Part shown: piece by piece, positions 7,796 through 15,728 of the stretch | Numbering within the stretch: position 1 is the first letter of the stretch | How the letters are laid out: each line of letters begins with the position of its first letter | Assembly (NCBI GenBank): GCA_900546715.1 | Contig: UREA01000017.1 | Coordinates: 1 to 29,954, forward strand | Direction of reading: 5' to 3' | Length of the DNA stretch: 29,954 nt | DNA from: an uncultured Mycoplasmatota bacterium | Lineage (GTDB): Bacteria > Bacillota_I > Bacilli_A > RF39 > UBA660 | Made by a program: the position numbers and the translations under genes | Notes under the pieces: model-generated | Seen by the model: only the letters and a program-made list of their open reading frames with translations | What the model was told of the DNA's origin: nothing | The model's database searches: none

Positions 7796-9445
7796 TTACT
7801 GAATGCGAATTGGGTCAGATTGGGTTCCAGATCCACTAACATAAGTAACGTTGGAGTTAAGGTAAAAACAAGGACGAACAACAGAGTGTACACTAGAGCT
7901 ACTATGATAGACATATCCAGTAGAATCTATATAAAATGAATTATAAGAATTATTCGTGACGCAAGATATTGTCCATTCAGTTGAACCAGTATACATCCAA
8001 TTGTTACTTTTAAGCGTACTATTATCATAATTATATAACGCTATTGTCCAATTACTATTGTTTACCGCATATCCATAATCCGATACATACATCAATCCGA
8101 TTTTCATTCTTTCTATTGTGCTGTTCGAGCTATTTCCTACTTCTCTATCGTAATAATCTTTTGTTGTATATGAATTATTCCAATCCATTCCCCCTACTTT
8201 AAACTCATAAATTGCTATTTTATTACTCCATTCGCTATCCAAACTATTTAAATAATTACTATTCAATGTTGTCCTTATATCGCTGCTAAACCAAGTGTTA
8301 TTTCCCTCATCGCTCCATATGTAATCCCCATAACTTGTATTTTTTATTAGTTTTACTTCTGAACCAAATGCTCCAATGATTCGATATAAATTTTCTTCTG
8401 GACAGGTTGCTGCATCTGATCCAAAACATACATAGTTATTTGGATTTGCTCCCGCATATCTATATGAGTTATCTTGAGCTGAATTTGCTAAACTTGATGT
8501 ATGATAATATAATCCATTTGCTCCTTGAGAAGTATATGTACTCTTTATATAATCTGCCAACAACAAACAATTTTCTGTTGTAACACTTAAATAATATTTA
8601 CTAGAAAAAACTCCGTTTATGTCTTCAACAAATACATTTATATTATATTTAAAATTTTCTTCTAATTCACTAAAAACATAAAAATTATTTGTACTAGTTC
8701 CGGATATATTATCATCATCTATAATATAATAATATCTTTTTATCTCTACATCACTTTTAGCATTTACTGTTAATCTAAAACCACTATCAGTTATATTGCT
8801 AACTTCAACACTATTTATTACAGGTTTACTTTCATCTGTAGTACTAACACTTATCACATATATATTAGATTTAGCATTTGTACTATCTAAGCAATAAATG
8901 CTAATCTTATATTCTGTTAATTTATTTAAATCATTTATTGTTATTATATTACTTGTACTCTCTTGATATTCTTCACTATCATTTATAGCATAATAATATG
9001 TTGTAATACTGCCATTTTCACTAGTAGCGGATACATCTAATGTAACAGATGATCCTGTTACATTAGTAATACTAACATTATCTATCCACACTCCATCATA
9101 TTTATCAAAATACACATAACATCTATCTGATGAATTACTTAATAAATTAACTGTATTATTTTGTGAATTATATTCTAGTTCTCCACCATTTTCACAACCA
9201 CTTATGTTTTCATTAAAAATATATCCTGACTCCGGCCATGTTGTATCTTTGGTTTCAACGTACTCACCTGAACCTGATTCTGTTTCATACATCATAGTAA
9301 TCATATTACTATTAATTACTTGTTCATTTTTATTTATATTAGATATTATATTATTTTCTTTATTATCAATACTATTAAAAAAAATAATAGTTACTAAACT
9401 TAATGTTAATAACACACCACTTAAGAGCAATATTTTTCTTTTCAC
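7796..9445 (-). CDS. Surface protein with fibronectin-III-like repeats and a C-terminal lectin-like domain
   Basis: This encodes about 549 residues. The N-terminus has basic residues and one hydrophobic segment (KRKILLLSGVLLTLSLVTIIFF), a signal anchor or signal peptide without a lipobox. Next comes a segment shared with the paralogue at 11454 (MYETESGSGEYVE, TWPESGY, CENGGELEYN, SDRCYVYFD). Two fibronectin-III-like repeats follow (from about residues 125 and 215, each ending in strands such as YKISIYCLDSTNAKS and YNINVFVEDINGVFS). The C-terminal 260 residues run from SYRYAGANPNNYVCFG through LYRIIGAF and IGLMYVSDYGYA to VRPCFYLNSNVTYVSGSGTQSDPIRI. The final VRPxxYLxS...GxGTxxxPY pattern resembles DUF6273 and sulfatase-modifying/C-type-lectin folds, which is an inference. 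No sorting motif or C-terminal anchor is present. I prefer the GTG at 9445, 9 bases after AGGAT. The ligand is unknown. Confidence 0.7.
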   Translation of the reverse strand: MKRKILLLSGVLLTLSLVTIIFFNSIDNKENNIISNINKNEQVINSNMITMMYETESGSGEYVETKDTTWPESGYIFNENISGCENGGELEYNSQNNTVNLLSNSSDRCYVYFDKYDGVWIDNVSITNVTGSSVTLDVSATSENGSITTYYYAINDSEEYQESTSNIITINDLNKLTEYKISIYCLDSTNAKSNIYVISVSTTDESKPVINSVEVSNITDSGFRLTVNAKSDVEIKRYYYIIDDDNISGTSTNNFYVFSELEENFKYNINVFVEDINGVFSSKYYLSVTTENCLLLADYIKSTYTSQGANGLYYHTSSLANSAQDNSYRYAGANPNNYVCFGSDAATCPEENLYRIIGAFGSEVKLIKNTSYGDYIWSDEGNNTWFSSDIRTTLNSNYLNSLDSEWSNKIAIYEFKVGGMDWNNSYTTKDYYDREVGNSSNSTIERMKIGLMYVSDYGYAVNNSNWTIALYNYDNSTLKSNNWMYTGSTEWTISCVTNNSYNSFYIDSTGYVYHSSSSVHSVVRPCFYLNSNVTYVSGSGTQSDPIRIQ

Positions 9446-9483
9446 ATATATCACATCCTGTTATCTTATATTTTATTAATTAG

Positions 9484-9522
9484 ATTATATAATTAAATAA
9501 ATCAAAAGTCAACGGATATCCG
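9484..9522 (-). promoter_or_regulatory. Promoter plus palindromic operator upstream of the 549-residue surface protein
   Basis: On the minus strand TTGACT (9512-9507), 17 bases, TATAAT (9489-9484) gives a strong promoter. Directly abutting the -35 box is the perfect palindrome CGGATATCCG (9513-9522), striking for its GC content in this DNA. It lies between divergent genes, so the HTH proteins encoded at 9574 onward are natural candidates to bind it. Confidence 0.65.
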
Positions 9523-9573
9523 GAATAAAATATTATTATATTAAGATAAAATCTTATTAAAGAGGTGTTGAAC

Positions 9574-9807
9574 ATGTACTTAAAAGAAGCAACAAGCAAA
9601 AGAATAATTGAACTATGTAATGAATACCATTATACACCAAATAAACTTGCTGAAATGTCTAGAATAGCACCTTCAACTTTTAATGATATGTTAAATGAAA
9701 AAAGAGATAACCCAAGCTCTATGGTTATCTGTAAAATTTGTAAAACTTTAAACATTGAAATGAAAGAATTTTATAATTCTGATTTATTTAAGCATTTAGA
9801 GGATTAA
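9574..9807 (+). CDS. Small Xre-type HTH regulator, copy 1
   Basis: This encodes 77 residues forming little more than one Cro/C1-type helix-turn-helix domain. KRIIELCNEYHYTPNKLAEMSRIAPSTFNDML is the helix 1-3 core, followed by VICKICKTLNIEMKEFY, the usual closing helices. It probably binds DNA as a dimer. The ATG at 9574 follows AGAGGTG by 6 bases. It is the first of three tandem paralogues on the plus strand, divergent from the surface protein at 7796, and shares 70 of 77 residues with copy 3. The most likely role is control of the flanking surface-protein genes, an inference from position. Confidence 0.82.
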   Translation: MYLKEATSKRIIELCNEYHYTPNKLAEMSRIAPSTFNDMLNEKRDNPSSMVICKICKTLNIEMKEFYNSDLFKHLED

Positions 9808-9808
9808 T

Positions 9809-10042
9809 ATGTTATTTAGAGAAGCAGTAAGCGAAAGAATATATGAATTATGTGATAAATTTAAAATGACCCCAAATAGATTAGCAGAACTATCTACAGT
9901 TCCACCAACTACTTTAAGGTCTATGTTAGCTAATAATGTAAATAATCCAAGTTCTTATGTAATATATAAAGTTTGTAAAGTATTTAAAATAGAATTAAAG
10001 GATTTTTTTGATTCTGATTTATTTAAAAATATTGAAGACTAA
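9809..10042 (+). CDS. Small Xre-type HTH regulator, copy 2
   Basis: This encodes 77 residues with the same HTH layout as its neighbours (SERIYELCDKFKMTPNRLAELSTVPPTTLRSML, then VIYKVCKVFKIELKDFFDSDLF) but clearly diverged: the recognition-helix residues PPTTLRSML replace APSTFNDML, so it should prefer a different site. The ATG lies one base after the stop of copy 1, with AGAGGAT as ribosome site inside the end of copy 1, giving tight coupling. The C-terminal tail DSDLFKNIED matches the tails of copies 1 and 3, which confirms tandem duplication rather than independent capture. Confidence 0.82.
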   Translation: MLFREAVSERIYELCDKFKMTPNRLAELSTVPPTTLRSMLANNVNNPSSYVIYKVCKVFKIELKDFFDSDLFKNIED

Positions 10043-10058
10043 TAATTGGAGAACAAAC

Positions 10059-10292
10059 ATGTACTTAAAAGAAGCAACAAGTAAAAGAATAATAGAATTA
10101 TGTAATGAATATCATCACACACCAAATAAACTTGCTGAAATGTCTAGAATAGCACCTTCAACTTTTAATGATATGTTAAGTGGAAAAAGAGATAACCCAA
10201 GTTCTATGGTTATCTGTAAAATTTGTAAAACTTTAAATATTGAAATGAAGGATTATTATAATTCTGATTTATTTAAAAATTTAGAGAATTAA
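10059..10292 (+). CDS. Small Xre-type HTH regulator, copy 3
   Basis: This encodes 77 residues, nearly identical to copy 1: seven substitutions, including the YH, NE to SG and EF to DY changes. The recognition helix (IAPSTFNDML) is unchanged, so copies 1 and 3 should bind the same site. The frame runs open 17 codons upstream into copy 2, but the ATG at 10059 has TGGAGAA 6-7 bases upstream and aligns with the start of copy 1. It ends 30 bases before the convergent surface gene that ends at 10325. Confidence 0.82.
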   Translation: MYLKEATSKRIIELCNEYHHTPNKLAEMSRIAPSTFNDMLSGKRDNPSSMVICKICKTLNIEMKDYYNSDLFKNLEN

Positions 10293-10324
10293 AATAGTTA
10301 AATACAATAAATTACTTTCAACTT

Positions 10325-11446
10325 TTACATTCCTATAATATATGGATTAATTATAGAGCCATCACCATCAAGAACATAAATAGCTGATTTTAAATAAACA
10401 GTAGGTCTAAGATTATATCCTATAGTATTTTGAGTATCCAGAATATTACCGGATGAATAAACAATAAATGTACGATCATTAGCAGATGATTTATGTGTAA
10501 TTGTCCATTCATATCCATAACTATAAAGCCAGCTTTGTCCAGCACAACTGGATGAATCATAATCGCCTAAATTGGTTGTTCTTGCACATGAACTTGCTAA
10601 GACACTATATCCATAATCACTTGGATACATTAATCCTATATATCCTGTAGTACTAGTTGGTCTTCCACTATATACTGTTGTTCCTCGCTCATATCCATAA
10701 AAGGCTTCTGCTGTTGCATTTGTACCAGAATATCCTCCTAGATGCCATGTCACATTCTCTATCATTGACCGATATGTATCATTTATTCCTGTTTCTGTGT
10801 AATCACAATTGCCTGGAGTATTTGTTTCATACCCATAACAATATTCTCCTCCTGAACCATTTTCGCTATTCAAATATACTCCGTTTAACAAATTCATCAA
10901 ACTTGCTTGAGTCCAATCATTTACCTTGTTCTTATTCCATACTAATCCTCCAATTGAATCTGCTCTCATTATCTTAACTAAATTTTGTCCACTTACTCCG
11001 TGTGATGCCGAATTAAATACTCCAATTATTCTCCATAACTCATTATTAAACCAGATATAATTATTTGGATCCTTTCCTTCATATCTATATCCATTTTCCT
11101 GAACCACTTGTCCCGTTCCTTGTGTTGTCCCAGAAAGTCCTATGATGTAATTGTTTAAATAAGTTGTACTAATAGTATTAAATGAAATATCACATGTAGC
11201 ATTAGTACCATTAATATCTTCAACAGCTAACTTCCATTCATCATATAACCATTTACCATTGGCATTACTACACTCTACATCTACTCGATACACTCCTTTA
11301 GAAGGAAAATTATTAACACTTACCCCATCAAGTGTTAGTGCATATGTCACTCTATCTTGAGTAAATGTTTTTGAAATATTATTATATCTTATTACTACAA
11401 TAATAAAAATTATTATTACTATATTAAACCAAAATATTTTTTTCAT
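10325..11446 (-). CDS. Surface protein with C-terminal lectin-like domain, paralogue without repeats
   Basis: This encodes about 373 residues. One N-terminal hydrophobic segment (FWFNIVIIIFIIVVI) precedes a short strand region (VTYALTLDGVSV, VYRVDVECSNANG). The domain shared with the 11454 gene follows: NNYIIGLSGTTQGTGQVV, YRYEGKDPNNYIWFNNELWRIIGVF, IGLMYPSDYGYSV, SCAGQSWL and the closing LRPTVYLKSAIYVLDGDGSIINPYIIGM. It lacks the MLETEAGSG...CENGG segment and the fibronectin-like repeats of its relatives, so it is mostly the C-terminal module. The ATG at 11446 follows GAGGAG by 3 bases and lies 7 bases after the stop of the upstream paralogue, so they form an operon. Several cysteine pairs (EYCYGYETNTPGNCDY, SSCARTTN...SSCAGQ) suggest disulphides outside the cell. 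Ligand unknown. Confidence 0.68.
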   Translation of the reverse strand: MKKIFWFNIVIIIFIIVVIRYNNISKTFTQDRVTYALTLDGVSVNNFPSKGVYRVDVECSNANGKWLYDEWKLAVEDINGTNATCDISFNTISTTYLNNYIIGLSGTTQGTGQVVQENGYRYEGKDPNNYIWFNNELWRIIGVFNSASHGVSGQNLVKIMRADSIGGLVWNKNKVNDWTQASLMNLLNGVYLNSENGSGGEYCYGYETNTPGNCDYTETGINDTYRSMIENVTWHLGGYSGTNATAEAFYGYERGTTVYSGRPTSTTGYIGLMYPSDYGYSVLASSCARTTNLGDYDSSSCAGQSWLYSYGYEWTITHKSSANDRTFIVYSSGNILDTQNTIGYNLRPTVYLKSAIYVLDGDGSIINPYIIGM

Positions 11447-11453
11447 GAACTCC

Positions 11454-12842
11454 TCACATTCCAACTATATATGGATTATTTCGTGTACCAATTCCAGTAA
11501 TTAAATACACTGATGAATCCAAATATAAAACTGGTCTTACTTCTCTTCGGTTGGTAGAACAGTCTTCTTCAAATATTAATCCCTGTGGTCCTAATGTAAA
11601 AGGTACACTTGATGAAGCACCAGCCATTAATATCCACTCATAAGAACCAAAATATAACCAACTTTGACCGGCACAATTTGAAGAATCATAATCACTTAAA
11701 TTAGTTGTTCGATTACAACTGTTAGAAAGAACACTATATCCATAATCACTTGGATATATAAGTCCGATATAAGAATTTGTACCTCTTGATTCATTGTTAA
11801 TTCTTTCAACATTATAAAATTCTAATGGTGTTGAATGAGAAGAAATATTTGATCCAAAATTCCATATTGTCTTTTTTATCATATTTATATATATATCTTT
11901 TATTCCTCTAAAAATAAAATTACAATTATTTTGTTTATATGAATTATTTGGATTACAGAATTCACTATTTGTACCATCAAGTGAATAGTAATAAAAATTA
12001 TTTAAAATATTATTTAAATCAGAAGTTTCCCATTCATTATTGCCGCAAAAACTTTCTGAAGTATCACTCTCCCAAACAAATCCTCCTAATGGATTTTCTC
12101 TAATAATTTTAACCAAATTTTGTCCTTGTTGACCATGTGAACTTTCATCAAATACTCCAATTATTCTCCATAACTCATTATTAAACCAGATATAATTATT
12201 TGGATTTTTTCCTTCATATCTATACCCATATTCATTAACTACTTGAGCATCTCCCTGTGTTGTTCCACTTAGACTAATAATATAATTATTTAAATAATTT
12301 TTATTATTTAGAATTTCATAAGTTAAATTACATGAAGTATATGTGTTTTCTATATTTGATATTTCAATTCTATTATACATCAAATTATATTCGGCATTAG
12401 AACCAGTACAATTAAGTAAAGCTGGTGTTAATTGATTATAAGAACCATTGTCATTAGTATAAATAATAACATCATGTGGAATCACTGCATCAAAATATAA
12501 ATAACATCTATCTGATAATTGTGTTTTCAAATTTACTGATCTTGTTTCTTCATTCCATGTAAGTATTCCGCCATTTTCACAACTTGATAAGGTTTCATTG
12601 TATTTATAGTTTGAATCTGGCCACAAACCCGATGTTGATGGTTCATATTGTCCTGATCCAGCTTCAGTTTCAAGCATTATAGCAAACATTCCTGGAACTT
12701 TATTAGTAATTTCATCATTAAATGAATTAGAATTACTAACATTTTCACTACCATTACCTTTTATAGTCACAATTATAACCCCAAAAGTTAAAACAATTGT
12801 AATTATAATAATTATAAAATGTTTTTTAACCAGTCCTATCAT
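11454..12842 (-). CDS. Surface protein with C-terminal lectin-like domain, paralogue
   Basis: This encodes about 462 residues. The N-terminal signal anchor is KKHFIIIIITIVLTFGVIIVTIKG. The shared segment follows (FAIMLETEAGSGQYEPSTSGLWPDSNYKYNETLSSCENGGILTWN, then SDRCYLYFD), then a strand-rich middle with paired cysteines (LLNCTGSNAEY, YTSCNLTYEI). The C-terminal module runs from YIISLSGTTQGDAQVV and YRYEGKNPNNYIWFNNELWRIIGVFDE to IGLIYPSDYGYSV and VRPVLYLDSSVYLITGIGTRNNPYIVGM. It is the first gene of a two-gene operon behind its own promoter. I took the ATG at 12842; a GTG three codons earlier is less well placed. The module order matches the 7796 protein apart from the missing fibronectin-like repeats, so all three are one family. 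Confidence 0.68.
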   Translation of the reverse strand: MIGLVKKHFIIIIITIVLTFGVIIVTIKGNGSENVSNSNSFNDEITNKVPGMFAIMLETEAGSGQYEPSTSGLWPDSNYKYNETLSSCENGGILTWNEETRSVNLKTQLSDRCYLYFDAVIPHDVIIYTNDNGSYNQLTPALLNCTGSNAEYNLMYNRIEISNIENTYTSCNLTYEILNNKNYLNNYIISLSGTTQGDAQVVNEYGYRYEGKNPNNYIWFNNELWRIIGVFDESSHGQQGQNLVKIIRENPLGGFVWESDTSESFCGNNEWETSDLNNILNNFYYYSLDGTNSEFCNPNNSYKQNNCNFIFRGIKDIYINMIKKTIWNFGSNISSHSTPLEFYNVERINNESRGTNSYIGLIYPSDYGYSVLSNSCNRTTNLSDYDSSNCAGQSWLYFGSYEWILMAGASSSVPFTLGPQGLIFEEDCSTNRREVRPVLYLDSSVYLITGIGTRNNPYIVGM

Positions 12843-12862
12843 ATTATTCACACCCTACATTA

Positions 12863-12892
12863 ATTATAAAGCATAATTAGGATAAAAATCAA
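12863..12892 (-). promoter_or_regulatory. Promoter of the two-gene surface-protein operon
   Basis: On the minus strand TTGATT (12892-12887), 18 bases, TATAAT (12868-12863), 20 bases before the ATG. Confidence 0.65.
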
Positions 12893-12895
12893 GAT

Positions 12896-12959
12896 ATAAC
12901 TTACTACAAAGTTAGTATGGTATAAAATTATTAATATTTATACAATGTTAGTAAGTTAT
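12896..12959. promoter_or_regulatory. Inverted-repeat operator between divergent surface operon and Xre gene
   Basis: ATAACTTACTA (12896-12906) and TAGTAAGTTAT (12949-12959) are perfect 11-base inverted copies 42 bases apart. A third partial copy, GTTAGTA, sits at 12911-12917, itself inverted to the left arm. The left arm ends four bases from the -35 box of the surface operon, and the right arm lies just before the Xre start. This is the layout of an autoregulated divergent operator. Binding is inferred. Confidence 0.55.
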
Positions 12960-12976
12960 GAACGGATGTGTTATCT

Positions 12977-13240
12977 ATGAATTATAAAGAAAATACAAGA
13001 AAAATACTTGCTAATAATATAAAGTACTTTAGATTAAAGAAAAACTTAAGTCAAGAAGAACTAGCAGAAATGCTTGGAACAACACCAGTATATTTATCTA
13101 CTTTAGAAAATGCTAAAAGGAATATAAGAACCGATTATATTGGTCATATTGCTGATACTTTAGAAATAAATGTAAAAGAATTATTTGTGGAAAGAAATGA
13201 AGTTACAAATATAAGAAGACCTAGAAAAAGTAAAAAATAA
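12977..13240 (+). CDS. Xre-family transcriptional regulator
   Basis: This encodes 87 residues. A classical Cro/C1 HTH occupies residues 8-65 (IKYFRLKKNLSQEELAEMLGTTPVYLSTLENAKRNI), followed by IADTLEINVKELF and a basic tail (NIRRPRKSKK) that could add DNA contacts. It is not a close relative of the three 77-residue HTH proteins. The ATG at 12977 was chosen because the family alignment begins with NYKENTRKILANNIK; a GGATGTG stretch upstream is the likely ribosome site. It is divergent from the surface-protein operon and shares an inverted-repeat operator with it, so it probably regulates both itself and that operon. A hairpin follows at 13270. Confidence 0.85.
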   Translation: MNYKENTRKILANNIKYFRLKKNLSQEELAEMLGTTPVYLSTLENAKRNIRTDYIGHIADTLEINVKELFVERNEVTNIRRPRKSKK

Positions 13241-13269
13241 TACATTAAACATTTTGATGGTAAATGCTA

Positions 13270-13298
13270 AAAATTCCTAGATTTAATCTAGGAATTTT
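13270..13298 (+). terminator. Terminator-like hairpin after the Xre gene
   Basis: A 13-bp perfect stem (AAAATTCCTAGAT with ATCTAGGAATTTT) with a 3-base loop begins 29 bases after the Xre stop. The T run is short. Confidence 0.6.
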
Positions 13299-13313
13299 CA
13301 ATATATTATTTCC

Positions 13314-13350
13314 TTTTACAAGGAAAACATTAACTTTTTTCCTTGTAAAA
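13314..13350. repeat. 14-bp inverted repeat
   Basis: TTTTACAAGGAAAA (13314-13327) and its exact complement TTTTCCTTGTAAAA (13337-13350) flank a 9-base loop. It may be a second terminator or a mobile remnant. Confidence 0.6.
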
Positions 13351-13383
13351 ATCAATTTACTTTAAAACATATTATGTAAACTT

Positions 13384-13421
13384 ATTGAAAATTTTTGCCG
13401 TAAACGGCAAAAATTTTCAAT
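13384..13421. repeat. 38-base near-perfect palindrome
   Basis: ATTGAAAATTTTTGCCGT and its exact complement are separated by only two bases; the core GCCG-TAAA-CGGC makes a very stable hairpin. It lies between two convergent units and could terminate both. Confidence 0.65.
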
Positions 13422-13431
13422 GACAAATAAA

Positions 13432-13459
13432 AACTATTGAATATTGCTACTCAATAGTT
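13432..13459 (-). terminator. Terminator of the dut-metS-tatD operon
   Basis: On the minus strand AACTATTGA and TCAATAGTT form a 9-bp stem spanning the tatD stop codon, followed by TTTTATTTG. Confidence 0.65.
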
Positions 13460-14205
13460 ATTTTTTTATACATTCTTTTAGCGTTTTCTGTAGTTATATT
13501 TGCAACATCACTCACTGAAATATCATAAATATCTGCAATAAATTTAGCTATATCCAAAATATATCTTGGACTATTTTGTTTTCCTCTATTAGGTGTTGGT
13601 GTAAGGTATGGAGCATCTGTTTCTAATACTATATTATCTAAACTAATATTTTTTAATGTATCTTTTAAATTACAATTTTTAAATGTTACTACTCCATTTA
13701 TACCTAACATAAATCCCATTTTAATATAAATTTTAGCGGTTTCTAAACTACCAGAAAAAGAATGAATAACACCAGTTACCTTATATTTTTTTAAAATATT
13801 AATAGTATCTTCAGTTGCATCTCTAGAATGTATTATCACTGGCATATTATATTTTTCTGCAAGTTTAAGTTGTGTTTCAAATAGTTTTATTTGTTCACTT
13901 TTATTTTCTTTAGTAAAGTGATAATCTAAACCTATTTCCCCGATAGCTACTATTTTAGGATTACTTAAATTATCTTCAATAAATTTTATATCCTCTTCTG
14001 TGTAATTATCGACACTCTCTGGATGAATTCCTATTGCCCCAAAAACTTCAGGATATTTTAAAGATTCTAATACCTCTTTATTACTTGGAGTATCACAACC
14101 ATTATTAATATAATACCTTACATTATTATTCCTAGCATCACTAATGATACTAGGAATATCTTCATAATACTCTTTAAATAAATGTAAGTGAGTATCAATA
14201 AGCAT
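13447..14205 (-). CDS. tatD: TatD family metal-dependent hydrolase / 3'-5' DNase
   Basis: This encodes 252 residues of a TIM-barrel metallohydrolase, acting as a DNase or D-aminoacyl-tRNA hydrolase-like enzyme in the cytoplasm. The metal ligands are visible in order: DTHLHL near the start, GEIGLDYH (about 93-100), IIHSRDA (about 127-133), VIHSFSG (about 153-159) and LETDAPYLTP (about 202-211). Length fits (250-265). Its ATG shares one base with the metS stop (TAATG), so it is translationally coupled. The metS-tatD pair is the ancestral Firmicute arrangement. It ends at a terminator and is the last gene of the T-box operon. Confidence 0.96.
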   Translation of the reverse strand: MLIDTHLHLFKEYYEDIPSIISDARNNNVRYYINNGCDTPSNKEVLESLKYPEVFGAIGIHPESVDNYTEEDIKFIEDNLSNPKIVAIGEIGLDYHFTKENKSEQIKLFETQLKLAEKYNMPVIIHSRDATEDTINILKKYKVTGVIHSFSGSLETAKIYIKMGFMLGINGVVTFKNCNLKDTLKNISLDNIVLETDAPYLTPTPNRGKQNSPRYILDIAKFIADIYDISVSDVANITTENAKRMYKKITIE

Positions 14206-15728
14206 TATTTTACCTCAATTCTATCAAATAGATGAATTGGTTCATTTAAATTATATTTATTATCTTTATTAAATGTATTATTTTCATAACTTGTTTTATC
14301 TGTATTTAATACTTCAAATATTTTTTTAGCTGTATCAGGTAAATAAGCTTGTAAATATACAGTTGCAACTCTAATTGATTCAAGTAAATTGAAAAGCACT
14401 GTTTCAAGTCTATCTTGTTTTGTTTCATCTTTTGCTAAAACCCAAGGAGTTGCCTCATCAATATATTTATTACATTTTCTAAACACATCAAATAATTCAT
14501 CTAATGCTTCATTAATTTTTAAACCATCCATTTTTTCATTTAAAACTTTATCTAGGTTATTAACTGAATCTATTAAAGATTCATCGTAATCTTCTAAAAC
14601 TTCTTTATTTTGAACACTTCCATTAAAGTATTTATGAGCCATAGATACAGTTCTATTAAATAAATTTCCTAAATTATTTACTAAATCGGCATTTGTCCTA
14701 TTAATTAAAGCTTCTTCAGAGAATGTTCCATCAGCACCGAAAGGTACTTCTCTTAAAACAAAGTATCTTACTGCATCAATACCATAGGAATCAATATATT
14801 CTCTAGGGTCTTTATAATTACCTAAAGATTTAGAAATTTTTCCACCATTAATAATTAACCAACCATGACCAAATACTTGTTTAGGTGTATCAATTCCTAA
14901 AGCCATTAATAACGCCGGCCAGATGATAGCATGAAATCTTGTAATTTCTTTACCCACTAAATGAATATCTGCTGGCCAATATTTTTTAAATAATTCGGCA
15001 TCTTCATCTGGATAACCTAATGAAGTAATATAGTTAGATAATGCATCAATCCATACATATACAACATGTTTAGGATCAAAATCTACTGGTATTCCCCATT
15101 TCACAGAAGTTCTTGAGACACATAAATCTTCTAATCCTGGTTTAATGAAATTATTTACAAGTTCATTTTTCCTTGTAATTGGTAAAATGAAGTTTGGATT
15201 TTTATCATAAATTTCGATTAATTTATCTTGATATTTTGATAATCTAAAGAAGTAAGCTTCTTCTGTAACTTCCTTTACTTCTCTACCACAATCCGGACAT
15301 TTACCATCAACAAGTTGAGAATTAGTCCAGAAAGATTCACAAGGAACACAATAAAGACCCTTATATTCTCCCTTATAAATATCACCTTGATCATATAATT
15401 TTTTAAATATTGCTTGAACACCTTTTATATGTTGTTCATCTGTTGTTCTAATAAAATAATCATAAGAAATATCTAAAGCCTTCCATAAATCTTTAGCATT
15501 TTCAATTATTTTATCAACATATTCTTTTGGAGTTACTCCAGCTTCACTTGCTTTTTGAGCAATTTTAGCTCCATGTTCATCAGTTCCTGTTTGAAAGAAA
15601 ACATCATAGCCTTCTAATCTTTTAAATCTTGCTATTGCATCTGCTGCAATAGTAGTATAACAATGTCCAATATGAAAATTAGCACTTGGATAATATATTG
15701 GAGTTGTTATATAAAATTTTTTATTCAT
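14205..15728 (-). CDS. metG: Methionyl-tRNA synthetase, short form
   Basis: This encodes about 507 residues and charges tRNA-Met, including the initiator. HIGH-type motif PSANFHIGHCYTT lies near residue 15, a four-cysteine zinc knuckle (CVPCESFWTNSQLVDGKCPDCG) sits in the connective domain, and the KMSKS-type motif appears as KISKSLGNY. An anticodon-binding helical domain ends the protein. The C-terminal tRNA-binding EMAP-like domain of Bacillus MetS (about 660 residues) is absent, so this is the short class. The frame is open 24 codons upstream inside dut, but the ATG at 15728 has GGAAGGATGATG just before it and the family N-terminus MNKKFYITTPIYYPS. It overlaps the dut stop by 8 bases, giving coupling. 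The operon is controlled by a methionine T-box. Confidence 0.97.
   Translation of the reverse strand: MNKKFYITTPIYYPSANFHIGHCYTTIAADAIARFKRLEGYDVFFQTGTDEHGAKIAQKASEAGVTPKEYVDKIIENAKDLWKALDISYDYFIRTTDEQHIKGVQAIFKKLYDQGDIYKGEYKGLYCVPCESFWTNSQLVDGKCPDCGREVKEVTEEAYFFRLSKYQDKLIEIYDKNPNFILPITRKNELVNNFIKPGLEDLCVSRTSVKWGIPVDFDPKHVVYVWIDALSNYITSLGYPDEDAELFKKYWPADIHLVGKEITRFHAIIWPALLMALGIDTPKQVFGHGWLIINGGKISKSLGNYKDPREYIDSYGIDAVRYFVLREVPFGADGTFSEEALINRTNADLVNNLGNLFNRTVSMAHKYFNGSVQNKEVLEDYDESLIDSVNNLDKVLNEKMDGLKINEALDELFDVFRKCNKYIDEATPWVLAKDETKQDRLETVLFNLLESIRVATVYLQAYLPDTAKKIFEVLNTDKTSYENNTFNKDNKYNLNEPIHLFDRIEVK

Noticed and set aside
10657..10977. 106-codon plus-strand frame inside a surface-protein gene
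   Set aside because: Composition is His/Leu/Asn-rich as expected from antisense AT-rich repeats, and the opposite strand encodes a clear paralogue.
7796..12842. Diversity-generating retroelement acting on the surface proteins
   Set aside because: The C-terminal lectin-like look suggested it, but there is no reverse transcriptase gene and no template repeat in the window.
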